DNA of 64,000 nucleotides from Paramacrobiotus metropolitanus (Eukaryota; Tardigrada; Eutardigrada; Parachela; Macrobiotidae), in assembly GCF_019649055.1 (NCBI RefSeq), contig NW_026570225.1, positions 3,100,001 to 3,164,000 on the forward strand, written 5' to 3'. Position 1 is the first letter of the stretch. Each line of letters starts with the position of its first letter. Under the pieces are notes generated by a model. It worked only from the letters and a program-made list of their open reading frames with translations, did not search any database and was not told the origin of the DNA. The translations under genes were made by a program, and so were the position numbers. Shown piece by piece: positions 24,563 to 35,795 of this stretch.

Positions 24563-25176
24563 CTGTAGGAAAATTAATATACCTTTAGTTTTTTATTACT
24601 TAGTGTTTGCTACCACCCAGTTTCCCTTATTGCACATTGATTTTTCATGGTTAAATAGAGAAATTATGCTTAACGGTTCATGCTTAAGAAAATTTCAACT
24701 AATAAAATAATAATAGAACCATCTAAATTGACAATCGTCATTGGACGTTGTGCGAGATCAACTGCGAGAATACGCGCGCAACATGAAAGCCTGTCTGTGA
24801 TTTGTATAAGACTCGGACGTGCTTTGCATAAACTTACATTTAGCTGAAAAATGCAAGATGCTGTCTGTAACATCATTTTTGTATCAGTTTCAACAATCAC
24901 TCAGTTCCTCGCGCGGAAGCGTAAGTAATCATGATCTCCACCGCGATCATCATCAATTAATGTTACGGTATACGGGAATTTTTCCGTACTTCTGAAAAAT
25001 CCGGAACTAGTGACCTTAGCTTCCAAGTCGCTTGCTACAACCACAGTGCTCAACAGTTTAAAGTCTATTTTCAAAATTAAAGCAGTTAAACAAATGTGTT
25101 TTGGTTGATTTTGTTCAGGATTTCTGCTGTGGATCCACATCTCGGACTGATCAGCGAAAGCGATGCCGGTGTCCAA
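24563..25176. other. Intergenic / possible downstream exon of the 25.2-kb gene
   Basis: Bases 24563-24900 show nothing. From 25176 down to 24901 the minus strand has a 91-codon frame (ends ...DDDRGGDHDYLRFRARN) that could be a further exon of the predicted secreted gene. An alternative splice from that gene (gttgct donor, gatcag acceptor) would instead end in ...ILNKINQNTFV. I could not decide between them. Confidence 0.3.
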
Positions 25177-25626
25177 TCATGCAACCAGCAACCTGGCAAA
25201 ATCGTGCATGCGCAACTGCTTGGATACGGGAATCACATGCAACGGTGTCTGGGGATCCATACCGGCAAACGTGGCGCGTCCAAAAACAGTTGGGCTTTCT
25301 CCTTCGGTCACTGCATCTGTAGCCGGCTCACTCCGATCTGGAACACTCATGGGATCGCCGCGTAAGGAACTTTGTAAAGTTCGCGGCGCCACACTCCGGA
25401 ATGTCGATGATTTATCAGAACGATTATTAACGGGAAGGTGGTCACCTCCGAGACGGTACACCAGTTTCTTTAGCAACCAACGGAACGTGTTGCGATTGTA
25501 CAGTGGAAGATTCAAGATAGCGTTGACGTTGTCCTGGTTGAAAGTGCGATGGCAGCTGTACATGCAGCACTCCAGAATTACAGTCCAGCAGATAAAAAGA
25601 AGTATTTTACCGCAGTATTTTCCCAT
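25177..25626 (-). CDS. Predicted secreted protein of unknown family
   Basis: The ATG at 25626 opens a 150-codon frame with a signal-peptide-like start: MGKYCGK, then a hydrophobic core ILLFICWTVILECC. After it come NTFRWLLKKLVYRLGG and a Ser/Pro/Thr-rich stretch, ending with QLRMHDFARLLVA and stop. The LLKK and GG sites resemble prohormone processing sites, but no repeated peptide is present. An overlapping plus-strand frame of similar length (25163-25651) has no signal peptide and is taken as the shadow. The 3' end may continue by splicing into 24901-25176. The family is not recognised, and expression is the main uncertainty. Confidence 0.4.
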   Translation of the reverse strand: MGKYCGKILLFICWTVILECCMYSCHRTFNQDNVNAILNLPLYNRNTFRWLLKKLVYRLGGDHLPVNNRSDKSSTFRSVAPRTLQSSLRGDPMSVPDRSEPATDAVTEGESPTVFGRATFAGMDPQTPLHVIPVSKQLRMHDFARLLVA

Positions 25627-26513
25627 GTTACAAACGAAAATGCAAAAATAAAGCAGATCCAATAAACTCGAAAACCTTTCAAATTACTATCTTCGATTTC
25701 TCGCATATCAGCACCGGCAATTATACCAGCATTAACAGCAAATATGCATCTTTAACTCGACAGTAAATTGTAATCGCGGTCACATAAAGTTTGCCTTCTG
25801 AATTGTTTTTGAGGTTCCACGGAGGCATTGTCGAGAAAAATACGACCATCTCCTTTGTGTCCGCGCATACACCCCAAACGGTTAGTACAACAATGACTGC
25901 GTAAACGACAATAAATGCTAGCACAAAAGCAACATGTGCAACAGGGGATTATTTTGTAACGAGTCATTTTGTGAAGTAACATTTCTATTGTCCGCCCTAT
26001 TGTGAAGTAACATTTCTACCAGAGGAATCAGAGATCGCCGAATAGCATCTTACTTGTCGGCACATGGATGCAACGATTGCAAAATTAGTACAGAGTCAAC
26101 AATGCGTGTTAGCCTTGTCGGCGCTCGACAGTCGGCATCAGTTGCATTATCGGATAAATAGAAGTACATACCGATAATTCTGTGAAATTCTGCGCTAAAT
26201 TTTCATCGGACCACATTTACCTACACACTGCAAAAACATCTCTACGATGATCGTAATTTTTGACCAACAGTAATTTTTGAAATCGTACTTTTTTTAATGT
26301 GATCGCCTCCTTTTTCATTAACAGCATCGCATGAAAAATATGTATATATTAAAATATGATATTTATACGAGTATGATATAATGAATACCGTGCTATCTGG
26401 AGGTGTTCGATTTAATTACAGTTGACAGCTATTAACAAACACAAGCGCCTGATTGTTTTAGCTATTTGTCGTCTTCTAAAATTAGTTAGTACAATTTGCG
26501 AGAGCACAGCGTA
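25627..26513. other. Intergenic, nothing recognised
   Basis: AT-rich sequence without a supported exon. Short minus frames at 25721-25982 are hydrophobic but have no splice or motif support. Confidence 0.4.
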
Positions 26514-27316
26514 GGGTTGTTAACGGTGCGGTGCGGTGTACACCGGTGTGCCGTCGGTGCGGTTTTTTACAAGAAATCGCACTTACCTTACCGGTGTAAA
26601 GCGAAAATCGCACCGGACGGTGCGGTGAAAATAAAAATCGCACCGCAATTTTTTCACCGCACCGCACCGGTGTACCGGTGTAGCACACGTTAGTAGAAGA
26701 AAAAAGCAACAATTAGCAATTTTATCACTTATCAATCGCCAGAACTTTAGCACTGCTAGCTTTCAGCCTTCTAAAGGCATCACCAGCAGGATGTATCCAA
26801 TCGTAGGAAAACTGTAATGAAGACGTGAAATATCGAAAACAATTTCCCTAAGAATATTTGTGACGAACCAAATCAACGTAGAGCGTGGAAAATCAAGCCG
26901 CCAATATTATTACGCAGCAATGTTACACATTTTCTTTAATCTTATGGCAGCCCGGTTGTTGCAGCAGCTACAAGTTGAAACTTGTGATTGTGAGACTGTG
27001 AGTGAGCAATAGCATTGAGTACTACCTACTTTGTCATACCGACTGATACGGTACTGACTTACAAGCGCCACAGCCGTGCTCCCCGTGGGCATGTGCCCAT
27101 CCAGCAGCGTCATCGCATAAAATGTTTTAAATTTTAAAACACTACGAATTTAGAAATTCGTTAACTGGTGGTTACCGGTGTATGTTAACGCGGTTACCCA
27201 ACCACACCGGTGGCGCCGGTGTGGTTTTTTCAAAACCGCACCGCCTGTACCAATTTTGTTTCGAAATCGCACCGCAATTTTTCAAATTGCACACCGCACC
27301 GTTGCAGCGTCTGCGT
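26514..27316. repeat. hAT-like non-autonomous element with ggtgcggtg ends
   Basis: The left end reads tagggttgttaacggtgcgg with further ggtgcggtg and caccgcaccg copies through 26690. The right end (27170-27310) holds accggtgtgg and caccgcaccgttgcag in the opposite sense. Ends rich in cggtgcggt, facing each other and starting near tagggttgt, are typical of hAT transposon termini. No transposase frame lies between them, and no clear 8-base target duplication was found, so the borders are approximate. Confidence 0.45.
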
Positions 27317-27330
27317 TGAGTAAATTGACG

Positions 27331-27632
27331 GCATGCCGTTTTTGCTACGAGTATAGACTTGAATAACTGCTATATACGAGATTCTGTGGGTATCAAAACA
27401 AAATTGTGCTGATGAAGTGATAATTACAAGTCTGAAAAGCAGAAACGCGATACTATGCAGATTAAGGCAGTAGAATTGAGGTTTAGCATGCCGTTTTGCT
27501 ACGAGTATAGACTTGAATAACTGCTATATACGAGATGGGTTTCAAAACAAAATTGTGCTGATGAAGTGATAATTATTGCAAGTCTGAAAAGCAGAAACGT
27601 TCGATACTATGCATTAACTCAGATTAAGGCAG
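27331..27632. repeat. Tandem direct duplication, two copies of about 140 bp
   Basis: 27331-27470 and 27486-27632 share gcatgccgttttgctacgag, then the same order of blocks through agattaaggcag. They differ by a few small indels. A short unrelated linker separates them. No coding potential. Confidence 0.8.
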
Positions 27633-28534
27633 ACCTAAAGAGAAGTTTTTGTCCAGGTTTTAGACATCATGAACCCACACCGTAATTGTCAAATCATTTC
27701 CGAATAGATCCATGCGTACGTCCACATACAGCACAGTGGCAAAAAAGTGAACAAAAACCACATAGTTATTACATATATGGTTAAGTCTACAATACAGTAA
27801 AAAATCCGGCTATCACACAACAGACCAACGTGCAACAAAACTTGTTAATTTTGCTGCATTTGCTGTCGTAGAAATGCGAGGGAATACGTTTCAATTCCAG
27901 GAGACACTTATAACGAAGAAACATATAGTAAGAAAGGCACATTAAACACAGAAGACATATTATGACCAAATAAACGATCATTGATCGATCTTGTTGTCGC
28001 AGACGCTGTGTCCGATAGGAAAATGCGCGAATGGAACAGTCAAAAGAGAAAGAGCAAACCCTCAGTTTTGTACATATTGAATGTCATCACTCATTCCTGA
28101 ATGATTCAATGGCATGTTCCTTTGGGAATTTCAATGAGTGGGGGATACGAGATTGCGCAAAATGAACTGGAAGAGAAGTGTCCGTTCTGCATGGCTGCCG
28201 GCACTTGCAAGTTGGCAGTATTGCGCGCGCGGCGCACAGTGGCGCACAAACACATCGAACGCCAATTCGCCAGCACTCTGCCATGCGCCTAAACACTGCG
28301 CACCCGCGTTGAGATGTTTTTATGCGCCGGCTTCCATCCACTCAGACGAAAGTCAAATGCCGCGAATCTCTCGTGTCCAGGATAGAAAACAAAAACGGGA
28401 TAAGTGCCGCTGACAACACACATATACTGCACACACGGGGAAAGTGCGTATTAGGAAATGCATTGTTCTGCCGTGTATGGTGGCCGGTTTGGGACAAACA
28501 GTCGGTCAGGCCAGGCAAACACTAGCGGATCACT
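27633..28534. other. Intergenic downstream of CAP gene
   Basis: No supported gene. The minus frame 27787-27981 (hydrophobic, 64 codons) and the plus frame 28101-28292 (contains CPFCMAAGTC) were noted, but neither has splice context or a family match. Confidence 0.35.
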
Positions 28535-30696
28535 CTACGTGAGAAATCCGTTGACGGAATCATGACTGTTGAAACGAACTTGATATTTTGGCGCGGGAAC
28601 ATTTTGAGCAAACTCTCCGGGGAGATTGCCATTCCCCGGGGAACGGTAATAGGCCACAATAATCACAAAATCTGTACTTTTTTTCGTGCTCCGCGCCATC
28701 CCACATCCCATTTCCGATGTCTTTTTCCAGACAACTTGAGCGAAATGGATCGTATCTGTATTAAAGAAGAGGAAAAATGTAAAGCAAATATCAACGACAG
28801 ATATTAAGCTGTGTCCATCACTCATCACAATTGCTGACATGCTCTATCTACGAGTACATGTCGACATAACCGCGCTTCGCCACGCCGACACAAATTGAAT
28901 GTGTACGCCATACAACGCGCTAGTCCCGTTTACACAATCTAATCAAACGGGCCGACCAGCTGATTGCCATTGAAAACTGTTGCCTCATCTGCTGCATATG
29001 TGCACTTGCCCCCGCTTAAACTTCGGTGAAATTCTGCCACTTTTACGTATTGTGCAGGGTGTCAGTACTGCTCCTGTATTCAGATTCAAGCCCAATTAAT
29101 AATCCCTAACCACAGAATTATTTCCAAATCATGTCGATCCACAGTTAGTCATATTCTGTGAAAGCGGCTCTCCAGCCCAGCAATATTCCTTTCACGATAG
29201 CTTCCGTTTCAAGGTTCGGAGTGACTTTGGACTACGACAATGTCAGCAAGATATTTGCGAGCACCGGTGGTCAGTTTGCGTTTCATTTAAAGACACCATG
29301 CAAGAAATAGAAATTTGTGGGGATTTTTAGGTTAAGAGATTACTAAGAGATTAAGTAATCAAATTCGTAAATTTATTCGAACCCTGGCCAATCATGCCCA
29401 GTTTGTCAAAGAGCTGCCGGCTTACTGGAAACCTGTACATGTACAAACGTCGTGCTGCACGCAGATGCTGATGCACCATGTAGGCATGTAAAGCATAGTA
29501 GTCAACGCAGAAGCGTAATAACTAACAATACCTAATCGGAAGCGGATATATCAATAATTAGGCCTCGTCCCGAATTCGAAGCGAATCTCGTTGCGATACA
29601 GCAACTCCACCTCGCGAGGTGGCTTCGCGTACCGTATCTGTAGGCGTAGCCACTGCGACAACCACAGCTCGTGCGGTTGAACAGCTCTGTACCAAACGAA
29701 CACTTTCGTTTGAAATTAGGAATTACGGCCTGCAGTGTAGTATATAGCAATGTTGTGGATGAAGAATGAATGAGCGTGAAATTGGGTTTGGCAGATGTAA
29801 GACGTAAATGATGCGCACGAAATAAAAGATATGGTGATTGCCGTTAACGAATGGACCGATGCTGAAGATCAATGACCCGATTGAGCGCTAATGAGGCGGA
29901 AAGTGTTGATAACTTTTCATCTTAATATCTCGGCTGACGATTAGTATGATGGCTCCCGTCTACAGTTTGTTTTTTCAATAACTCATCAAGTCCTGCTGGT
30001 TGACGAATTGACGGACTCCACGTACAGCATCTATCGGCAGTATTTCGCTGCTTTCTACTCACTCTTCCGCCATCCGGGCTCCGTGAAGTCGTACTGGCGG
30101 ATTTCGTTGTACCAGATTCGCGTAACAACATCGCCACGAATTTCCGCATCTCGACTCATGTTGAGCATGCAGATATTTTCTCCGACTCCTGTAATTTTTA
30201 CGCATTACCACAAGCTTGTTACTGTACTATACAAACTAACGATACCAATCAATTTTTTAAACACCAATTCAATTTGCCAGAATAGAGATTTCAGATACAG
30301 TAATCAAAGCTGCATAATTACTGGAAACAAGAATAGTACCTTCCGCACGATGACATCGTACAGATACATCCCAAGCCAATAGCAACATTTTCTTACGAAG
30401 CATCGTATACAGCGTCAGAGCGCCACAAAATTTAAAATGCTCCAAAAAATTTTTCAGTAATTGTAATTGTATGAAGACTCACAAATGGAATTTGTTTGCT
30501 CAAGCGACGTTTGTTTACGTATTCACATACGTACCTGACTGTTCGCTGTACTGAACAACTCCTTTTTCCGCGATATGTTCGGCCCAGTGTTGAGCTTGTC
30601 GGGCTAATTCTTCGGACCACTTCAACCGAGGACATCCATGAAGGGTGCGAAAATGATTGTGAGCTTCGAAACATTGTTCTTGAAACTTTTCTAACG
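28535..30696 (-). CDS. CAP/SCP-domain protein, GAPR-1 (GLIPR2)-like, 5' end open
   Basis: CAP-superfamily proteins bind lipids or act in secretion and defence; the GAPR-1 subgroup is intracellular at the Golgi. Three exons join in phase: 30696-30535, 30188-30063 and 28755-28535. They encode CFEAHNHFRTLHGCPRLKW and HWAEHIAEKG; then GVGENICMLNM and RIWYNEIRQYDFTEPGW; then HFAQVVWKKTSEMGCGMA, FVIIVAYYRSPGN and a tail GEFAQNVPAPKYQV. These are the CAP signature motifs in order (AHN..R, GEN, WY.EI..Y.F..PG, HF.Q.VW....MG.G, Y.P.GN), with both catalytic-like histidines. GNxxGEFxxNV matches the GAPR-1 end. The first exon starts at an acceptor, so a start exon lies upstream of 30700. The second intron is unusually long (1.3 kb) and contains a second, degenerate CAP-like exon. 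Confidence 0.85.
29551..29717 (-). pseudogene. Degenerate CAP-like exon inside CAP gene intron
   Basis: This minus-strand frame reads PPREVELLYRNEIRFEFGTR, then PNY and stop. It lines up with the exon at 30063-30188 (GDVVTRIWYNEIRQYDFTEP). It has no usable donor before its stop. It looks like a relic of a duplicated CAP exon or gene. A competing reading frame through the same bases encodes a cysteine-rich peptide, so the call is tentative. Confidence 0.35.
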
Positions 30697-31044
30697 CTGA
30701 AAAACGGGAAAGGTTACCTCCTTACCATTAACCCCAAAAAAAGTTAAAATTTCCTTGCAGTTTGCTGTTATAAATCATTTCGGCTAATTTAGATCAGATA
30801 TAACATAATAGCATTATTATGTGGTGCGGTAACATAATTATGTGGTGCGCAATTTGAGCGGCTTCAAACACGATTTTCTACTTGCAAATACAACTAAATT
30901 ATAAAAAGGCAATTATAAAAAGCTAGTCTGTTATATATGTTATGCCGGCATTGTCGCATCGCTAGTATGAATATAAATATTATACTATGTTAAATATCTT
31001 AATAAGCTACGGTCTGAATCTGCTTAGGATTGTGCATGGCATCG

Positions 31045-31182
31045 TATCCCGGGTAAAACAGCTTGTAGGAAAAACGTTAGTTTAACATGTAAGTACCGCT
31101 AGGTGAACGGATGTGTGTCAATTTTAGCCGTTTCCTAACGTTAAGTTAACGTTTCTTTTGCAAGTTGTTTTACTCGGGTATA
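31045..31182. mobile_element. Small MITE-like element with imperfect terminal inverted repeats
   Basis: The left end tatcccgggtaaaacagctt and the reverse complement of the right end, tatacccgagtaaaacaact, match over about 40 bases at roughly 80 percent. TA lies at both outer edges, as for Tc1/mariner-type target duplications. Length is 138 bases with no coding capacity. Confidence 0.6.
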
Positions 31183-34100
31183 CAAGTACATAATTTATTG
31201 TCATTTCCGCAGAAAGCGCATTTCACTAGACAGGACCAGGCGGCCAAGCGGCATATACATGGATCGGGTATCAGGTTCAGTTACTTAAATCAACAATAAC
31301 AAAAGGGATTAAAACTTCAAGAAACCCTATAGAAACAGTGTCCACTGCGTGATATGATTATGCACTGTGTAAGAACTGGATAATTTATGGTTGACGATTA
31401 TTACAAGTAAAGCAAATTTTAGGCAAATCAAAATTTCACAGATCGAGCAAAGTATAGCTTAATCAGGTGAAGACCAGTTAAATCAGCTACCCAGGCATAA
31501 AACTAGGCTCATACTCGTACAATGTCATAGAGATATGCTCATATCTATACGAGTATGCTACAGAAAGTGTATGAAATGTGTTTGAAAGTGCTCGTACCGA
31601 AATTCCGATAGCGTATTACAAAAAGACTAATTACTTCAATAGCACGAAGAAAGTGAAGGCGTAACATAGCTTTTTATCAGAAGAAAAAAAAATGCGCCTT
31701 GTCGTGTAATGAAGTGGTCTTGACATCATATCAGACATGCGTGGGTGATGCTTGTAATTATAAAAATATTTTTTAGAAAGATTTTGGAATGCAGAGGTCC
31801 AACCCGACATCTTGGTTGTATACATATTCAAAAGTTGCACCATTACAAGTTGTCAGAAAAGGTCGGGATTACTTAACTGATATAATAGAACATAATCTAA
31901 TTAAACCGCACAAATGGATACAAGGCTGAACAGCGAAGCGGCAACAGAACCTAAAATTTAATCGATCCGAATAAAAAATCTTATGTACGTCGGCTGGAAA
32001 AATTTCAGTGACAAAATAGCAGTAAAGTGGTACTGCAACTCACAGTCTCACACACTAAAACACTAAAACTACACATTATCTCATTCGCTGTTTAGTGATT
32101 TCTTTTCTTGTTTTTACTTATGTTATGTTATCAAGCGCAATTAGGTACCGCAAAAGGATGCTTGACACGTCTTTCACCATCTACCATCAATCTGCAAACT
32201 TAATTTTAATTTTTGTGTGCAGAAATTTTCTGCGTTTTTAGTTATTTTATTAAAGCTCTAACATGCTTGTGCAATATACGCCATTTTTGTAGTGCGCTGT
32301 CATCAGATAATTATATTGTTTTAACTTTATACTCAACCACTAGTTTATTGTAACACAAGATTACCATAGATGTTAGCCTTATAAAATCATGCATATGTGA
32401 CAGCCAACTTTCAACTCTAACAAAAAATCACCTCCTCATTAATGATACAACCTACCTATATTATTTTAAGAAAACGGTCAATACAAAAAAACAAAATAGC
32501 GCATAACCAGTTATTTTATGCAATAACATGCACGCTTTACGCTAGATTTGTGGGATTTGTTACCTGTTTGTTCCCCTGCTTCGTTTCTGCACCAGAACCA
32601 TAGTGACTGCGATTTAACAATTATTCCGTTCCTGTTTATCAGAGATGCTGGTGGAAATTTATTTGGCTGATTCATATATGGGCATCATAATCCCACCAAT
32701 AAGGGTTTTGTTGCGCATTTCATGCCAGTATCGCTTTCTATACATCGAACTTCGCATCTGATCAAAGGGTTAACGAAGACGATATCGAATGAAAAGGTAT
32801 CGATCGCGGGATGCTCAATGACAGGTGATACGGCGCACCATATGTAACCGCGATGAATAGCTGAAGCGCTAGTGATGCAACAAAGGTCACGCTATATTAC
32901 GGGATCGCACACTGATCCCCGGACTAAATACCATATATAGATCGTAAAAAGCACACCCAGGCATGTGTGGCCATGTTAAATACGGCCGTGGCACACATCC
33001 ATGCTGCATGTCATATTTGATTTGCCAGTCCTGATCAGCATGCAAAGTTCAAAAATAAGAACATGGCCATGTATTGTTGGCACTAAGCGGCTGCATCATA
33101 TGCAATGACATTCATATAACCGAGCCAGCGGCAAATGATGAATGCAGGAAAAAGTGGATTTTAAGAGTCCACATAACCTCCTAAGTCTCAGCTCATACAT
33201 ATTGGCCGCATTCCGGTTGGGCTGAGTAGCAGCAATCTGCATATAACAGTGAAACGGCAAACTGGTCTACGGGAGTATTGTGCCGTTCCTTAAAAACCCG
33301 ACCCAAACTCGCCTGGGCTCTAAGCATGCAAATGCGTAAACAGTGGACAACATGAGTGATCGGCCAGCGCTCGAAAAGGGACCGAAAATCAACAGAACAA
33401 TATGCATATATACATATCAGGGAAGCCGCTCGGCCAGCGTTGTGCGGTGCAGTGCCATTTCGGTGCCCGCGCGGGGGAAAAAGAGAGATGAAAAGTTGCC
33501 GGAAACTGCTCAATCAAAGCCCCAGTTGAAAGGGGACTAACGCTTTGCCACGGCTGACGCGCGCCATGTTGTACCTATTCTTTAACAATAATTGTCGCAG
33601 CTCATGGTGTATTATAACCAACAATCCGTCATATTGCTAATATATCCCATCCATTCATGAATTTTAATAGCGTAACCGTACAAACATATGCATTATGTCC
33701 GCTCGTATACAGATCAGTTGCGAATCGCCGGAGTAATACTGTATGTCGCCTTGTCCAGATACGCTATTAATCCACGATAACGGTAACCATAATCGGGTAG
33801 GAAATGGTAAATGTAACCGTTAAAACAAAAACATATCCCTTTACAAGGATGCTGTAACAGGGTCACACGCGGCCTTCAATTTCGCATACGCAGACGTAAT
33901 ATGAGCCAGCTAGAGGCCGCAGCATCGTTTACATCAGTGTCCATCCACGAGCAGCAACAGTCGTATTTCGCTTTTTCGTCCACAAAGGTCGCACTTTCAA
34001 GGACATACTTAAGAACGGGGAGTCTTTTCTCGTCTAGGCAAATAAATGTTTGTATTTATCCAGTGATGCGATTGTGTACACATCACTGCACATTCGATGG

Positions 34101-35763
34101 CAGTCCTTAAGCCCCCTTCTAACTGTATGCGGTATGCATGTGTTCTATATACAACTGGGGGCCGGGTTCAGTTGGGAAAGCTGACTAAATCTCCCGATCT
34201 ATCAGGAAATCATTCCAATCTGAGAATTCTCCCCGCCAATATTAGCCAACTCTTGCCCAACGTATTCAACTTTATACAAATCACATTTTCTCCTCTCTCT
34301 AACCTCGATTTTGCCGGCTTATCCTGAGGGGATCATTTTGACTTACTAGCGATCATGCATATGTGTGCAGGCAAATGGGACATATATGTATGTATTCAAG
34401 GGATCGGAACAACGACAACGCGCGCAGCGGACAACAGCAGTGAGCGGCAATATAATGCAGTAGGGCTAAGTTGTGAAAGCACTCCCAGATTGTCACACCA
34501 TAAACATATTTACAGCTCTCGTTCGGCTGTCCCACAAAAAAACAGCGTAATTAAAAGCAAACTCATCGGGAAACTTTTGTCATACATAATAAAACGTCCA
34601 GTTCTAAGAGAGAAATTCAGAGATCTCTGGCGATCTCTATATGCCAGCTTCGTGCAAGCTTAAGTATGTACGACACTCGCATACACATAATCCAATCCGA
34701 TAGGTTGCAAAATGCAATTCTCCCAACTGAAATCTGGTGGAAGCACGCAGCATGGCGTCGTAAGTAGCTAACTACAGAAAATTAGTAAACTTAGCTGCGA
34801 TATTTTAAGTGTACTTGCAATTGGGAATTAATTGTTTACATCAATTCGATGCTCCCATGTCCAATTAGGAGCCATTCCTATCGCACCGTGGTGTTAAATT
34901 ACCGCTTCCGGTACAGTTGCGACAACAATCGATACGGGAGTCGGTTGCATGTAAAGGGCATACGGGATATGGAAAAGAATACTACCAAATAGCATTAAAT
35001 TATTCGTATAACAGCAGAGCAGCTAGGTGAAAATTACACTTCTAAACGGTGTGTCGTATGAGATGTGCGTGCACTTCCTGTAAACACTAGAAAATTTGAT
35101 TTTGGTACCACACACATTCGATTGACAATACTAACTGCAAAATTCAAAGGCTATATAGGCTACAGAGCGGACCATATAATAAAAGTCGTAAAATTATTCA
35201 TTTTAATCGAGAAAGAAAAGCTAGTCAGAAACGATGCTATTGACAGCTGCAATATTAAGTACGCTTACCATTTTCGTAACCAAAAATTAGCAGAAAATAT
35301 TTTGTTTGGTTCTATAATTAAAAGTGTTTTCCAAGGGTTAGATTTTAATATTATGAGTTCTATATCACGCGAGAGCTAGCTAATATCAGTCAGTATATAG
35401 ATATGTGTAGATCTACAGATAGAAGCATATAAAATTGCGTGATTAAGCAAAGTCGTACGTAGGTTACAAAAACCTTATTGCACGAAAGTTATTGGTTACA
35501 AAAAACAAAGTATTTGCACTTATTGTTAGTTGGCTGAATTGCTTTCGGGCATTTCTGGCCCAGGAGATCTTTATAGTTTTAGTGTAGGAATAACGGCACC
35601 GGGCACATCAAGACATAGTAGGAAGCAATTCCTATTTGCAACTGGGTTCATAAAAGTTTATAAATTAATCCTGTATGGCATAATGACTGAAGAACAAATG
35701 TGCTAGAAATGACACCATTTTCCACCCACAATTCCCGCATCTGCATGATAAGGTAAATGCATC

Positions 35764-35795
35764 GATCCTCACCTTGCCGATGCAAGGTGAGGATC
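35764..35795. repeat. Perfect 13-bp inverted repeat (hairpin)
   Basis: gatcctcaccttg, loop ccgatg, caaggtgaggatc. The stem is perfect and GC-balanced in otherwise AT-rich DNA. It is too short for a pre-miRNA, and no gene end lies near it. Confidence 0.7.

Noticed and set aside
23900-24568. 222-codon plus-strand frame in the right arm
   Set aside because: It runs antisense through DTL exons 1-2 and their introns and stops at the arm border; the equivalent left-arm frame is broken up. It is a shadow of DTL.
25163-25651. 162-codon plus-strand frame
   Set aside because: It overlaps the minus frame with a clear signal peptide; its own product lacks motifs and starts mid-way in that gene, so it is taken as the shadow.
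28101-28292. Plus frame containing CPFCMAAGTC
   Set aside because: Only one short cysteine cluster, with no second zinc ligand pair, no splice sites and no family match.
29340-29440. tRNA B-box-like gggttcgaat on the minus strand
   Set aside because: No A box and no cloverleaf stems at the right spacing, so not a tRNA.
30360-30440. Peptide NVAIGLGCICTMSSCG as a CAP exon
   Set aside because: It can be spliced in phase and starts ENVA, but the next exon already supplies the GEN motif, and including both would duplicate it.
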